NCBI RefSeq assembly: GCF_013870525.1
Contig: NZ_JACBXD010000027.1
Span: 1 to 64,000 of the forward strand
Source of the DNA: Amycolatopsis pittospori
Lineage (GTDB): Bacteria > Actinomycetota > Actinomycetes > Mycobacteriales > Pseudonocardiaceae
Direction of reading: 5' to 3'
DNA: 64,000 nucleotides
This document shows, in pieces, positions 41,021 through 49,488 of the stretch (positions are counted from its first letter, which is position 1; each line of letters opens with the position of its first letter). A model generated the notes under the pieces. That model was not told the origin of the DNA, did no database searches, and saw only the letters and a program-made list of their open reading frames with translations. The translations under genes were made by a program, and so were the position numbers.

Positions 41021-42193
41021 TTATCCCCCGGAAACCGGCGTGGTAACGGGTTTCTCACTGTCCGAATCGGACAGACCGCGAGCGAGCGCGCAGATCAGGA
41101 CGGATCCCGAAATCAGGTACGCGTTGCCGACGAGGGCTTGTCCGAGGTTCCAGGTGCGTTCGGTGCCGCCACCGCCGGGGACCACGGCGACGGTCCATCC
41201 GGTGAACAGGACGGCGACGATCGGCACCACCGCGCGCTTCGCCCTCGTGCACAGGTAACCGAGGGCCGGCACGACCCACACCCAGTGGTGTGTCCACGAA
41301 ATCGGACTGACGAGCAGCGCGCAGCCGGCCGTCACCAGCAGGGCCGCGCGATCGTCGCCCGCTCGGTGCAGCCGCCGCACAAGCCACATCATGACCGCCG
41401 CGCAGAGTACGCCGAAGCAGCCGATCAGCACCGTCGCCGTCCGGCCCTCGGGCAGGGTCCGTGCGATGAACCCTTGCCACGACTGGTTTCCCACCCAGCC
41501 TTTCATCTCCGCGAAGTGGTCGTTGAAGATCGCGGACGTCCAATAGCGCAGGGAATCCTTCGGTAGCACGGCGAACGCCAGCGCCGTGCTACCGAGGAAC
41601 GCCGCCAGCGCGCGGACCGCGTCGGCGGTCCGCCGGACGAGCAGGAGGTGGACGATGAAGATCAGCGGGATCAGTTTGACCGCCGACGCGATGCCGATCC
41701 CGATTCCGCTGAAGCGCGAACCACGCAGGAGAAGCACGTCCGCGATCACCACGGCCATCAGAACGAGGTTCACCTGCCCGAGTCCGATCGTCTGCCACAC
41801 CGGTTGCAGGGCGAACGCGCCGAGCAGCAGGAACGGGACATACGCGCGCTCGGTGAACGGCCGAAGCGCGACGTAGAGCGAAGGCGCCGCGGCGATCGCC
41901 AGCAAGCACCAGCTCACCTGTGTCGGCAGCGCGGTCAGCGTGACGAAGAGCAGCGCGGCGAACGGCGGATAGGTGAACGGCAGGTCCGGCACCCAGCCGG
42001 GTAACGCGGTCAGGTGCGCGTACAGCGGTTCCCCATGGATCACCGCGGACCCACCGGCGCGGTAGACGGCGGAATCGATCCCCAGCGGAGTATCGGTGAG
42101 CCACCAGACGAGCGCGATCGCGGTGAGCACGACGACCGCGGCACCGATGACGATCGGCGTCGCGTGGGCGCGCAAGGCGTTGATCCGGTCCAT
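41021..42193 (-). CDS. GT87-family polyprenyl-phosphate-mannose mannosyltransferase
   Basis: A 390-residue membrane glycosyltransferase with about ten membrane helices. The GT-C signature Asp lies in GIDSAVYRAGGSAVIHGEPL, followed by FTYPPFAALLF, both typical of GT87 alpha-1,2-mannosyltransferases such as PimE and the lipoarabinomannan branching enzymes. It should add mannose from polyprenyl-phosphate-mannose to a cell-envelope glycolipid on the outer face. ATG 42193 is used; in-frame sequence further upstream runs antisense to the response-regulator gene. Confidence 0.88.
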   Translation of the reverse strand: MDRINALRAHATPIVIGAAVVVLTAIALVWWLTDTPLGIDSAVYRAGGSAVIHGEPLYAHLTALPGWVPDLPFTYPPFAALLFVTLTALPTQVSWCLLAIAAAPSLYVALRPFTERAYVPFLLLGAFALQPVWQTIGLGQVNLVLMAVVIADVLLLRGSRFSGIGIGIASAVKLIPLIFIVHLLLVRRTADAVRALAAFLGSTALAFAVLPKDSLRYWTSAIFNDHFAEMKGWVGNQSWQGFIARTLPEGRTATVLIGCFGVLCAAVMMWLVRRLHRAGDDRAALLVTAGCALLVSPISWTHHWVWVVPALGYLCTRAKRAVVPIVAVLFTGWTVAVVPGGGGTERTWNLGQALVGNAYLISGSVLICALARGLSDSDSEKPVTTPVSGG

Positions 42194-42294
42194 GGGTGAA
42201 CGATCTCCGTTGTCCGGCCTGGGCACATCGCCCGGCGGAACCGTCTTGGCGCCACTACCCCGGTAGCACCGGACGGCGAACCCGTACCCCGGTA

Positions 42295-42942
42295 CTAGTC
42301 GGTACCGGGCACGATGAGCCCGGCCTCGTAGGCGACCACGACGGCTTGCGCGCGATCGCGGACGCCGAGTTTGGTGAAGACCCGGCTGACGTGGGATTTC
42401 GCCGTCTGCTCGGCGATCACCAGCGCTTCGGCGATCTCGGCGTTGGACAACCCGCGCGCGATGAGCCGGAGCACGTCGGTTTCGCGGGCGGTCAGGTCCG
42501 CCAGCCGCGCGGGTCCCGCGTGTGTCCGGGTGAACTCGCCGATCAGCCGCTTCGTGACCGCCGGAGCGAAGAGCGCGTTGCCCGCGGCGACCACCCTGAC
42601 GGCGGTGACCAGGTCGTCCAGCGGGGCGTCCTTCAGGAGGAAACCGCTGGCCCCCGCCCGCAGCCCGCCGAACACGTACTCGTCGATGTCGAAGGTGGTG
42701 AGCATCAGCACGCGGATCTCGTGCCATCGCGCCACGATGCGTTGGGTCGCCTCGAGCCCGTCCAGTTCCGGCATGCGCACGTCCATCAGGACGACGTCCG
42801 GTTCGAGTTCGGCGCACAGGGCGATGGCGGCGGCCCCGTCGGGCGCCTCCCCCACCACGTGGATGTCGTCCTGCGCGTCGAGCACGGCGCGGAAGCTCTG
42901 CCGGACCATGGTCTGGTCGTCGGCGATGACCACCGAGATCAC
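42295..42942 (-). CDS. NarL/LuxR-family response regulator
   Basis: A 215-residue two-component regulator: receiver domain with Asp8/Asp9 and phospho-acceptor Asp54 (VVLMDVRMPE), and a C-terminal LuxR helix-turn-helix (LTARETDVLRLIARGLSNAE onward). It overlaps the histidine kinase gene by 4 bases, so the two form a pair. Targets are unknown; the DUF418 gene of the same operon or the GT87 gene 101 bases downstream are candidates. Confidence 0.95.
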   Translation of the reverse strand: MISVVIADDQTMVRQSFRAVLDAQDDIHVVGEAPDGAAAIALCAELEPDVVLMDVRMPELDGLEATQRIVARWHEIRVLMLTTFDIDEYVFGGLRAGASGFLLKDAPLDDLVTAVRVVAAGNALFAPAVTKRLIGEFTRTHAGPARLADLTARETDVLRLIARGLSNAEIAEALVIAEQTAKSHVSRVFTKLGVRDRAQAVVVAYEAGLIVPGTD

Positions 42943-44180
42943 GGTTCGGACCGCCCCCCATCGTCGAGTGGCACGGTCAGCGCCACCCGGAAACCGCCGT
43001 CCGGTTTCACCCGCGCGTCGAGATCCGCCGCGAGCATAGCGGCCCGTTCCCGCATCCCCAGCAGTCCGTGACCGGCGCCGGTCTGCCCGGTCCGCGTCGG
43101 CCGCTCGCCGGGGCCGTTCTCGATCACCAGCCGGACCGAACGCGGATGGGCCACGAGTTCGACGGACACCGGCGCGCCGGGAGCGTGCCGGATCGCGTTG
43201 CTCAGTGCCTCCTGCGCGATCCGGCAGACCGACAGCGCGACCCCGGCGGGGACGACGTCGAGATCACCGCGGACGTCGAGCTCGCACGGGGTCCCCGCGG
43301 CCCGGACCCGGTCGACGAGTTCACTCACCATGGCCAGCCCCGGTTGCGGCGCGACCAGGGCGTCGCCGTCCCCGGACCGGAGGACTCCGAGCAGCCTGCG
43401 TAGTTCGGTCATGCCCTCGCGGGCGGTCCCGGCGAGATCGGCGAACTCCCGCAGCACCCCTTCGTCGAGATCGGCCTTGCCGGGACCGGCGAAGCGGAAC
43501 CGGGCCGAATCCGCGCGCAGCGCGAGGACGGACATGTGGTGCGCGACCACGTCGTGCAGTTCCCGCGCGATGACGGCGCGCTCCTCCAGGACCGCCGCCC
43601 GTCTTTCCTCGGCGATCCGGCGGTCCTGGTCCGCGGCGCGCGCCTCTTCGGCGAGACGGCGCTGGCGGACCGTGTTACCGAGGAAGAACAGCATCCCGCC
43701 CAGTACGACGAGCAGCGCCGTGTCGCGCCAATCGCGCAGGAAGGGTGCCATGGCGGCGAACGAGATCAGCGCCGCGCAGGCCAGTTCCCGCTGGTCGTTG
43801 CTCGCCCCGACGAGGTAGAACACGACGGCGGCGGCGAGCGCGAGGCCCGGCGACCACGGCCAGCTCCAGAACTGGACCATCCGCGGCAGCGTCGGCGGCG
43901 TCAGCACGATGCCCACGAGCAGCGCGCGCCAGCCCCACAGTGGTGAACGGATCGCGAGCAGGCAGGGAATCACGCTGATGAGCACGTTGAACGTCTTCGC
44001 GGCAGGCGGTGCCGAGCCGATCGCGAAGGTGAGGAAACCCGCCCAGAGCCCGCCCCCGACGATGGCGACGGTACGCAGCCTGCGCAGCCCCACCGAGCGT
44101 ATCGATGGGGTGTCCGTCCCGGTGAACGCCACATGGAGCAGGACGTCCCACCACGCCCGCAGACGCCGCGCCTCGACCAT
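42939..44180 (-). CDS. Sensor histidine kinase (HisKA_3 type)
   Basis: A 413-residue membrane kinase: five or six membrane helices (about 30-175), a coiled linker, the HisKA_3 dimerisation helix with the phospho-acceptor in ARELHDVVAHHMSV, and a HATPase domain (ALSNAIRHAP N box; GHGLLGMRERAAM G box). There is no large extracellular sensor, so it probably senses a membrane signal. The cytoplasmic start has a basic helix. It follows DUF418 by 8 bases. Confidence 0.95.
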   Translation of the reverse strand: MVEARRLRAWWDVLLHVAFTGTDTPSIRSVGLRRLRTVAIVGGGLWAGFLTFAIGSAPPAAKTFNVLISVIPCLLAIRSPLWGWRALLVGIVLTPPTLPRMVQFWSWPWSPGLALAAAVVFYLVGASNDQRELACAALISFAAMAPFLRDWRDTALLVVLGGMLFFLGNTVRQRRLAEEARAADQDRRIAEERRAAVLEERAVIARELHDVVAHHMSVLALRADSARFRFAGPGKADLDEGVLREFADLAGTAREGMTELRRLLGVLRSGDGDALVAPQPGLAMVSELVDRVRAAGTPCELDVRGDLDVVPAGVALSVCRIAQEALSNAIRHAPGAPVSVELVAHPRSVRLVIENGPGERPTRTGQTGAGHGLLGMRERAAMLAADLDARVKPDGGFRVALTVPLDDGGRSEP

Positions 44181-44188
44181 CCGACCCC

Positions 44189-45436
44189 TTACCGCCCCCT
44201 GGAAGACGACCTTCTCCGAGGTCGATCATCTGCCTTCGGCGCTTCAGCCGCTTCGTCACCCCTGTTCGCGGGTTCGATCTCGACCGGTGTCCGTGGTTCG
44301 GGCACCGGCGCGGCGGACCGCTTACGGCGTTGCGGGGCCTGGTAGGCCCACTGCCAGACGAGTTCCACCGGTCCCCGGGAGAACCGCCGCATCCACAGGA
44401 CCGCGAACACCACGAACACCGCCGAGATACCGGCGAAGGCACCGATGACCCACCATGGTCGCGAGTCCTGCAGCGTGACGGCGAGGCCGAACCCCCAGCT
44501 GTAGCAGAGCACGCTCGCGACGAGGTTCTGCAGGATGTAGCTGGACATCGCCATCCGGCCGACCGCGGTCAGGCCCCGGCGCACCGGACCCGGTTCCTCC
44601 CGCATCCGGTGCACCAGCGAGGTGATCAGCCCGAGCAGTCCGACGGCCACGATCGGGGCGGCGAGGTAGCGGGCGACGAGGAACCACTGCGGTCCGCTCC
44701 ACGCCGCGAACAGGTCGATCGGCAGGCCGATGCCGAACCCGATCCAGATCATCCGGCGCTGGACGATCCGGCCGCGCGGGGAGTTCTCGAGCGCGCCGGC
44801 CCTCAGCAACCGGCTTCCCAGCAGGAAGAGCGTGATACTCAGCGGGATCACCAGGACGGCCTCGGCGCGGTACACACCCGCCAGCACGAGCCGCTCGTTC
44901 ACCTGGCCGAGCCAGGTCGCGGCCCGCTGCCCGCCGCCGCCCATCCCCGGCCCGGCGGCCAGGAGCATGGAGAGCCCGATGACCCCCGCCACCAGCGAAA
45001 GCCCCTGCCAGATCATCCAGCCGTGGATCACCCGTCGTTTCCGGCCGATCAGATAGGCGACCACCACGGACACGATCGCGTAGTACATGAGTACGTCGAA
45101 CTCGAAGATCAGCACGTAGTGCACGGTGCCTTCGAACAGGAGCAACGCCGATCGCCAGAGGTACCACCCCGGCCAGCGCGCGCCGCGTTTCCGGGCGGAC
45201 CGGTACTGCAGTTCGAGCCCGACTCCGAAGAGGATCGACAGCAGGGCCAGGAACTTCCCGTTGCTGAGGGATCGGAGCAGTACTTCGACCCAACCGTCGA
45301 CCGAATCCGTGGACGGCAGCGCCATGAAGCCCGCCCCGCCCTGTGGATCGGTGAAGATCCAGATGTTGGTACCGAGTGTGCCGAGGATCGCGACCCCACG
45401 CAGCACATCGAGTGACTGGAGACGGTCGGTGCCCAC
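44189..45436 (-). CDS. DUF418 membrane protein
   Basis: A 415-residue integral membrane protein with about ten helices, beginning RLQSLDVLRGVAILGTLGTN, the hallmark of DUF418/heparan-acetyltransferase-like proteins. The C-terminal DUF418 core (MAMSSYILQNLVASVLCYSW, GPVELVWQWAYQAP) is clear, with a basic hydrophilic tail. Acyl transfer is suspected for the family but not shown. It heads an operon with a two-component system, so the kinase may monitor its product. Confidence 0.88.
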   Translation of the reverse strand: MGTDRLQSLDVLRGVAILGTLGTNIWIFTDPQGGAGFMALPSTDSVDGWVEVLLRSLSNGKFLALLSILFGVGLELQYRSARKRGARWPGWYLWRSALLLFEGTVHYVLIFEFDVLMYYAIVSVVVAYLIGRKRRVIHGWMIWQGLSLVAGVIGLSMLLAAGPGMGGGGQRAATWLGQVNERLVLAGVYRAEAVLVIPLSITLFLLGSRLLRAGALENSPRGRIVQRRMIWIGFGIGLPIDLFAAWSGPQWFLVARYLAAPIVAVGLLGLITSLVHRMREEPGPVRRGLTAVGRMAMSSYILQNLVASVLCYSWGFGLAVTLQDSRPWWVIGAFAGISAVFVVFAVLWMRRFSRGPVELVWQWAYQAPQRRKRSAAPVPEPRTPVEIEPANRGDEAAEAPKADDRPRRRSSSRGR

Positions 45437-45527
45437 AAAGCCTCCTGATAACCAGGCGTGATCAAGCGGTCACGTTCGAAGGTAATCAGCTGTTCGCTCG
45501 GCGTCGTCCTACTTTGGGTGTAGCCGA

Positions 45528-45557
45528 GGATGAGACGGATGGGGGTAGGTCTCATCC
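45528..45557. promoter_or_regulatory. Inverted repeat upstream of the third ANTAR gene
   Basis: ggatgagac (45528-45536) and gtctcatcc (45549-45557) are perfect 9-bp inverted copies, 117 bases before the GAF-ANTAR start at 45674. It may be an operator or a leader hairpin, the kind of structure ANTAR proteins act on. Confidence 0.45.
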
Positions 45558-45673
45558 ACCTGGCGGACCCACGGAGCCCCGTCTCATTGACGCCGTCTTG
45601 GCGAACGCCGCCGCGATCGGAGCGAGTACGTTCTGATGGACGGCGGACGGCGCCGCCGAGGGAAAGGGACGTG

Positions 45674-46417
45674 ATGGATCAGTTTCGCGACACCACCGCG
45701 GCGTTGCGGGAGATCACGGAGTCGATGCGGCTCGACGAGTCCCGCGACGACCTGCTGGTGCGAGTGGCGAAAAAGGTGGTCGGCCTGCTGCCCGGTGCGG
45801 ACGCGGCCACCGTCACGTTGTACTCCGGCGACGAGCCGAGCACCGTCGCCGCCACCGACGAGTCCCTGCTCCCCCTCGACAAGGCGCAGTACTCCGCCGA
45901 CGAGGGCCCGTGCCTGAAGGCGGCCTCCAGCGGGGAGATCGTCCGCACGCGACTGGAGACCGCCGCCGAACGCTGGCCGGATTTCGCGGCCGCCGCCGAG
46001 CAACTCGGCGTCAAGACCGCGCTGGCCTGCCCCCTGTTCCTCCCCGACGACGGCCACGGCTACCGGCGCCGCGAGACCGAGCCGCTGGCCGGCGCGCTCA
46101 ACGTCTGGAGCTTCGAAGAGAACGCCTTCGACCCGGTCGAGGCGGCCCTGGTCGCGATGTTCACCTCGGCGATCTCGGCGATCATCCTGACCGCGTCCCG
46201 CTGGGCCGCCGCCGAGAAACAGGCGGAGACCCTGGTCGCCGCGCTGGAGACCAGGGACGCCATCGCCACCGCGAAGGGCATCGTGATGGCACGTTTGGAA
46301 CTGAACGCCGACGAGGCCTTCCGCTGGCTCACCGAGGCGTCCCAGCACACGAACCGCAAGATCCGCGAGATCGCCGTGCTGATCGCCGAGGACCCGGCGG
46401 CGGTGTTCGGCCGCTAG
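45674..46417 (+). CDS. GAF-ANTAR RNA-binding regulator
   Basis: A 247-residue GAF (about 20-180, SADEGPCLKAASSGEIVRT, WPDFAAAAEQLGV) plus ANTAR (about 185-245, ALETRDAIATAKGIVMARLE) protein, closest in layout to mycobacterial Rv1626-independent GAF-ANTAR regulators. The GAF domain may sense a small ligand; the ANTAR domain binds hairpin RNA. ATG 45674 (or GTG 45671) follows AAAGGGA. Transcribed alone and divergent from the DUF418 operon. Confidence 0.9.
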   Translation: MDQFRDTTAALREITESMRLDESRDDLLVRVAKKVVGLLPGADAATVTLYSGDEPSTVAATDESLLPLDKAQYSADEGPCLKAASSGEIVRTRLETAAERWPDFAAAAEQLGVKTALACPLFLPDDGHGYRRRETEPLAGALNVWSFEENAFDPVEAALVAMFTSAISAIILTASRWAAAEKQAETLVAALETRDAIATAKGIVMARLELNADEAFRWLTEASQHTNRKIREIAVLIAEDPAAVFGR

Positions 46418-46449
46418 GCGTCCAGGGCGCCGGTACCGAGTGGGTCGAG

Positions 46450-46501
46450 TTGGTCGTGAGTGGCGATTCGGGTTCTAACCCGAATCGCCACTCACGACCA
46501 A
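46450..46501. repeat. 52-bp perfect palindrome between convergent genes, likely bidirectional terminator
   Basis: Arms 46450-46474 and 46477-46501 are perfect 25-bp inverted copies with a 2-base centre (ct); the left arm begins ttggtcgtgagtggcgattc. It ends 7 bases before the stop of the Gfo/Idh gene and starts 32 bases after the ANTAR stop. Confidence 0.85.
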
Positions 46502-46508
46502 CCGGGCG

Positions 46509-47651
46509 TTACCCGCCCAGCGAGATCCGGCGGTTCTCCCGCGACGACTCGAGGCCCGCCTCCGCGAGCCGGATGCCGCGCACGCCCGCCATGAAGTCGT
46601 AGGGATGCGGCGCGTCCTCGACGACGTGGCGGATGAACTGCTCCCACTGCGCGCGGAAGCCGTTGCCGAAGTCCTCGTTGTCCGGAACTTCCTGCCACTG
46701 CGAACGGTACGACCGGGTCTCGGCCAGGTCGGGGTTCCACACCGGCTTCGGGGTGGCCTCCCTCGGCTGGATGACGCATTTGTGCAGGCCGGCGACGGCG
46801 CTGCCGCGAGTGCCGTCGACCTGGAACTCCACGAGTTCGTCGCGGTGCACCCGCACGCACCACGACGAGTTGAGCTGGGCGATGACGCCGCCTTCGAGCT
46901 CGAAGATGGCGTACGCCGCGTCGTCGGCCGTGGCGGCGTAGCGGTCGCCCTTCTCGTCGACGCGCTCCGGGATGTGTGTGACGGCCTTCGCGGTCACGGC
47001 CTCGACGGAGCCGAAGAGGTTCTCCAGCACGTAGTTCCAGTGGCAGAACATGTCGACGACGATGCCTCCGCCGTCTTCGGCGCGGTAGTTCCAGCTCGGG
47101 CGCTGCGCGCTCTGCCAGTCACCCTCGAAGACCCAGTACCCGAACTCGCCGCGCACGGAGAGGATCTGGCCGAAGAAGCCGCTGTCGATCAGCCGCTTCA
47201 GTTTGAGCAGGCCGGGGAGGTACAGCTTGTCGTGGACGACGCCGTTCTTCACCCCGGCGGCCTCCGCGTGCCGCGCCAGGGCGAGCGCGCCTTCGACCGA
47301 TTCCGCCACCGGCTTCTCGGTGTAGATGTGCTTGCCCGCGTCGATGGCCCGGACGATCGACTTCTCCCGCACGGCGGTGAGCTGCGCGTCGAAGTAGAGC
47401 GGGAGGTCGTCGTCGCCGAGCGCGGCGTCGAGGTCGGTGGTCCAGCGGGTCAGCCCGTGCCGGGTGGCGATCTCTTCGAGCTTGTCCGCGTTGCGCCCGA
47501 CCAGGACCGGCTCCAGCTGGACCCGCGACCCGTCGGCCAGCTCGACCCCGCCCGCCTCCCTGATCGCCAGGACCGAGCGCACCAGGTGCTGCCGGTAGCC
47601 CATCCGCCCGGTGACGCCGTTCATCACGACGCCGAGTTTCCGCGTGGTCAT
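46509..47651 (-). CDS. Gfo/Idh/MocA-family oxidoreductase
   Basis: A 380-residue NAD(P)-dependent sugar or cyclitol dehydrogenase. The N-terminal Rossmann motif is VVMNGVTGRMG with an inserted loop, the catalytic-type motif is GKHIYTEKPVAES and the C-terminal domain has GGGIVVDMFCHWNYVLE, where His is the likely catalytic residue. It overlaps the isomerase gene by 4 bases and follows AAGGAG. With the isomerase it probably processes a sugar taken up by the ABC system upstream. Exact substrate unknown. Confidence 0.9.
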   Translation of the reverse strand: MTTRKLGVVMNGVTGRMGYRQHLVRSVLAIREAGGVELADGSRVQLEPVLVGRNADKLEEIATRHGLTRWTTDLDAALGDDDLPLYFDAQLTAVREKSIVRAIDAGKHIYTEKPVAESVEGALALARHAEAAGVKNGVVHDKLYLPGLLKLKRLIDSGFFGQILSVRGEFGYWVFEGDWQSAQRPSWNYRAEDGGGIVVDMFCHWNYVLENLFGSVEAVTAKAVTHIPERVDEKGDRYAATADDAAYAIFELEGGVIAQLNSSWCVRVHRDELVEFQVDGTRGSAVAGLHKCVIQPREATPKPVWNPDLAETRSYRSQWQEVPDNEDFGNGFRAQWEQFIRHVVEDAPHPYDFMAGVRGIRLAEAGLESSRENRRISLGG

Positions 47652-48436
47652 CCGTTCTCCTTTGAAAGCGCTTTCTCACTACTCGTGAACCAGGTGGCGG
47701 CCGCGCGCAAGGGCACGGCGACCGGGGCGATGTCCGGGTACCACGCCTTCTCCCACTCAAGGGAGATCCAGCCGTCCCAGCCTCGCAGCGCCGCGGCGCA
47801 CTCATCGAGCGGCACCGCCCCCTCTCCGGGCGGGACGGGCGTGGTGTCCTCGGCCGAGACGGCGTCCTTGACCTGGAAATATCCGAGGTACTCGCCGAGC
47901 GCGGCCCGGGTTTCGGCCGGTGTTTCGCCGGAACGCCACGGGTGCAGCGCGTCCCACAGCACGGCGACGCGGCCGGGGTCGCCGAAGGGCTCGACGAGGC
48001 TCACCGCGGCCTCGCCGGTCGGATGGGAGTCGTGCGTCTCGACGAGCAGGCGGACCCCGGCGGCCGTCAGGTCGTCCAGCACCGCGGCGATCCGGTCGTC
48101 CGCCCGGCCTTCGCCGCCGGGGAAGACCCGGATCGACGGCGCGCCGAGTCCGTGCGCGAGGTCGATCAGCTCACGGATCCCGGCGATCACCGGTTCGTCC
48201 GGACCCGGCGCGCACACCTTCGCGTAGCCGGCGACGCAGGCAACCTTCAGGCCGACCCCCTCGATCAACGCCCGTACCTGCGCCGTCTTCCGCCCGGACA
48301 GTCCCGTGTGGACGAACTCGTCCGGATGCGCGCGGAGCTCCAGCCCGTGGCAACCGTGGGCCGCGGCCACCTCGGCGGCCACGGCGACGGGAACACCGGG
48401 CATGCCCAGCGTGCTCACGGCGAACCGTCGCTTCAC
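47648..48436 (-). CDS. Sugar phosphate isomerase/epimerase (TIM barrel)
   Basis: A 262-residue AP-endonuclease-2-type TIM barrel, the family of sugar and inositol isomerases/epimerases. It starts VKRRFAVSTLGMPGVP; metal-site residues appear in LRAHPDEF, LVETHDSH, WDALHPW and SLEWEKAW. GTG 48436 follows AAGGAGGAGG. Its 3' end carries a LacI-type operator and overlaps the Gfo/Idh start by 4 bases. The same pairing is common in catabolic loci for inositol or unusual sugars. Confidence 0.88.
   Translation of the reverse strand: MKRRFAVSTLGMPGVPVAVAAEVAAAHGCHGLELRAHPDEFVHTGLSGRKTAQVRALIEGVGLKVACVAGYAKVCAPGPDEPVIAGIRELIDLAHGLGAPSIRVFPGGEGRADDRIAAVLDDLTAAGVRLLVETHDSHPTGEAAVSLVEPFGDPGRVAVLWDALHPWRSGETPAETRAALGEYLGYFQVKDAVSAEDTTPVPPGEGAVPLDECAAALRGWDGWISLEWEKAWYPDIAPVAVPLRAAATWFTSSEKALSKENG
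47664..47675. promoter_or_regulatory. LacI-type operator inside the end of the isomerase gene
   Basis: gaaagcgctttc is a perfect 12-bp palindrome within ttgaaagcgctttctc. It lies in the last codons of the isomerase gene, 13 bases upstream of the Gfo/Idh start, and matches the copy at 48467. Confidence 0.75.
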
Positions 48437-48466
48437 CCAGCCTCCTCCTTGGTCGTGTCTCATCCT

Positions 48467-48478
48467 GAAAGCGCTTTC
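48467..48478. promoter_or_regulatory. LacI-type operator upstream of the isomerase gene
   Basis: gaaagcgctttc, identical to the site at 47664 and with the same following bases (tc), lies 31 bases upstream of the isomerase start and downstream of the GH6 gene. A LacI-family repressor encoded elsewhere is expected to bind. Confidence 0.8.
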
Positions 48479-48517
48479 TCACGCTGTCAAGTGACCGGCC
48501 GGCAAGTGAGGGGCGTC

Positions 48518-49462
48518 TCAGTTCCCCTCGATCAGCCGGACGGCCAGGTCGGGACTGAACTGACCGGCGGGCACGGACGGCGCGATCCCGCATGCGCCGT
48601 CGGAGACACCGGGCGTCTTGACCCAGAGCAGCAGCTCCGCGCCACCGCCCCCGACCTGCGCGGGAACCCCGAGCTTCCGGCCGGGCGGATTGCACCACTG
48701 TCCATTGTGGCCATTCGCGTTACGGCTGGTGTCGATGACGAACTCGGCCGTGTAGCCCAAAGACGCGTTCACCGCGTCGGCGTAGCTCGCCGACTGGGAC
48801 GTGGTGTAGTAGTTCGAAACGTTGACCGAGAAACCGCGGACGTTGCGCACCCCCGCCGAGTCCAGCCTGCTCGCCATGGTCGGCGCCGCGACCCAGCCGG
48901 CGTTGCCGCCGTCGAGATAGGCGTAGGTGTTCGGCGCCTTCTGCCGGAGCATCTGGGTGGCGTAGGTCAGCATGCCGAGCCGGTCCTGGATCGCCGCTTC
49001 GGTCATGCACTCGAAGTCACCGAGCGAATCCGGTTCGATGACGACGATCGCCGGTTTGGTCCCGATCCCGGCCGCGAAGCCCGAGATCCAGGTCCGATAT
49101 GCGCTCACGCTGCCCGCGCCGCCACCGGAATGCCCGCCGCAGGCGTCCCGGCCGGGCAGGTTGTAGGCGACCAGGACCGGCAGTCTGTCCTGGCCGTCGG
49201 CCGCTCCCGCGTAGTTCGCGACCGTGCCGCCGATGTTCGAGTCGTTGCCGAACCAGCGTCCGATCGGCCGCGCGCCGATCGACGCCTGGATCCGCGCGGC
49301 CCGCGCGTCACCGGGGTTGTCCCTGGCCCAGGTCGCGGGCAGAGAGTTCGGATTGACGTAGAAACCGCTGGTCAGATCGATCGGACTGGCGGCGCTCGCG
49401 GGCGTCGCCGGGCCGGCCAGGAGCATCACGAGCACCGCCAGGAGGCGGACGGTCCACTTCAT
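48518..49462 (-). CDS. Secreted GH6 cellulase
   Basis: A 314-residue exported glycoside hydrolase of family 6, which hydrolyses beta-1,4-glucan with inversion. The signal peptide ends after ASA (about residue 24). The four key aspartates of Thermobifida Cel6A have counterparts: Asp106 (NLPGRDACGG), Asp145 (IEPDSLGD), Asp184 (YLDGGNAGW) and Asp288 (PGVSDGAC). There is no cellulose-binding module. An open-cleft endoglucanase is more likely than an exo-enzyme given the short length. ATG 49462 follows AAAGGAG. It is 26 bases after the DUF2264 gene in the same operon. Confidence 0.93.
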   Translation of the reverse strand: MKWTVRLLAVLVMLLAGPATPASAASPIDLTSGFYVNPNSLPATWARDNPGDARAARIQASIGARPIGRWFGNDSNIGGTVANYAGAADGQDRLPVLVAYNLPGRDACGGHSGGGAGSVSAYRTWISGFAAGIGTKPAIVVIEPDSLGDFECMTEAAIQDRLGMLTYATQMLRQKAPNTYAYLDGGNAGWVAAPTMASRLDSAGVRNVRGFSVNVSNYYTTSQSASYADAVNASLGYTAEFVIDTSRNANGHNGQWCNPPGRKLGVPAQVGGGGAELLLWVKTPGVSDGACGIAPSVPAGQFSPDLAVRLIEGN

Positions 49463-49488
49463 CGTGGACTCCTTTCCGTGGGGACGGA

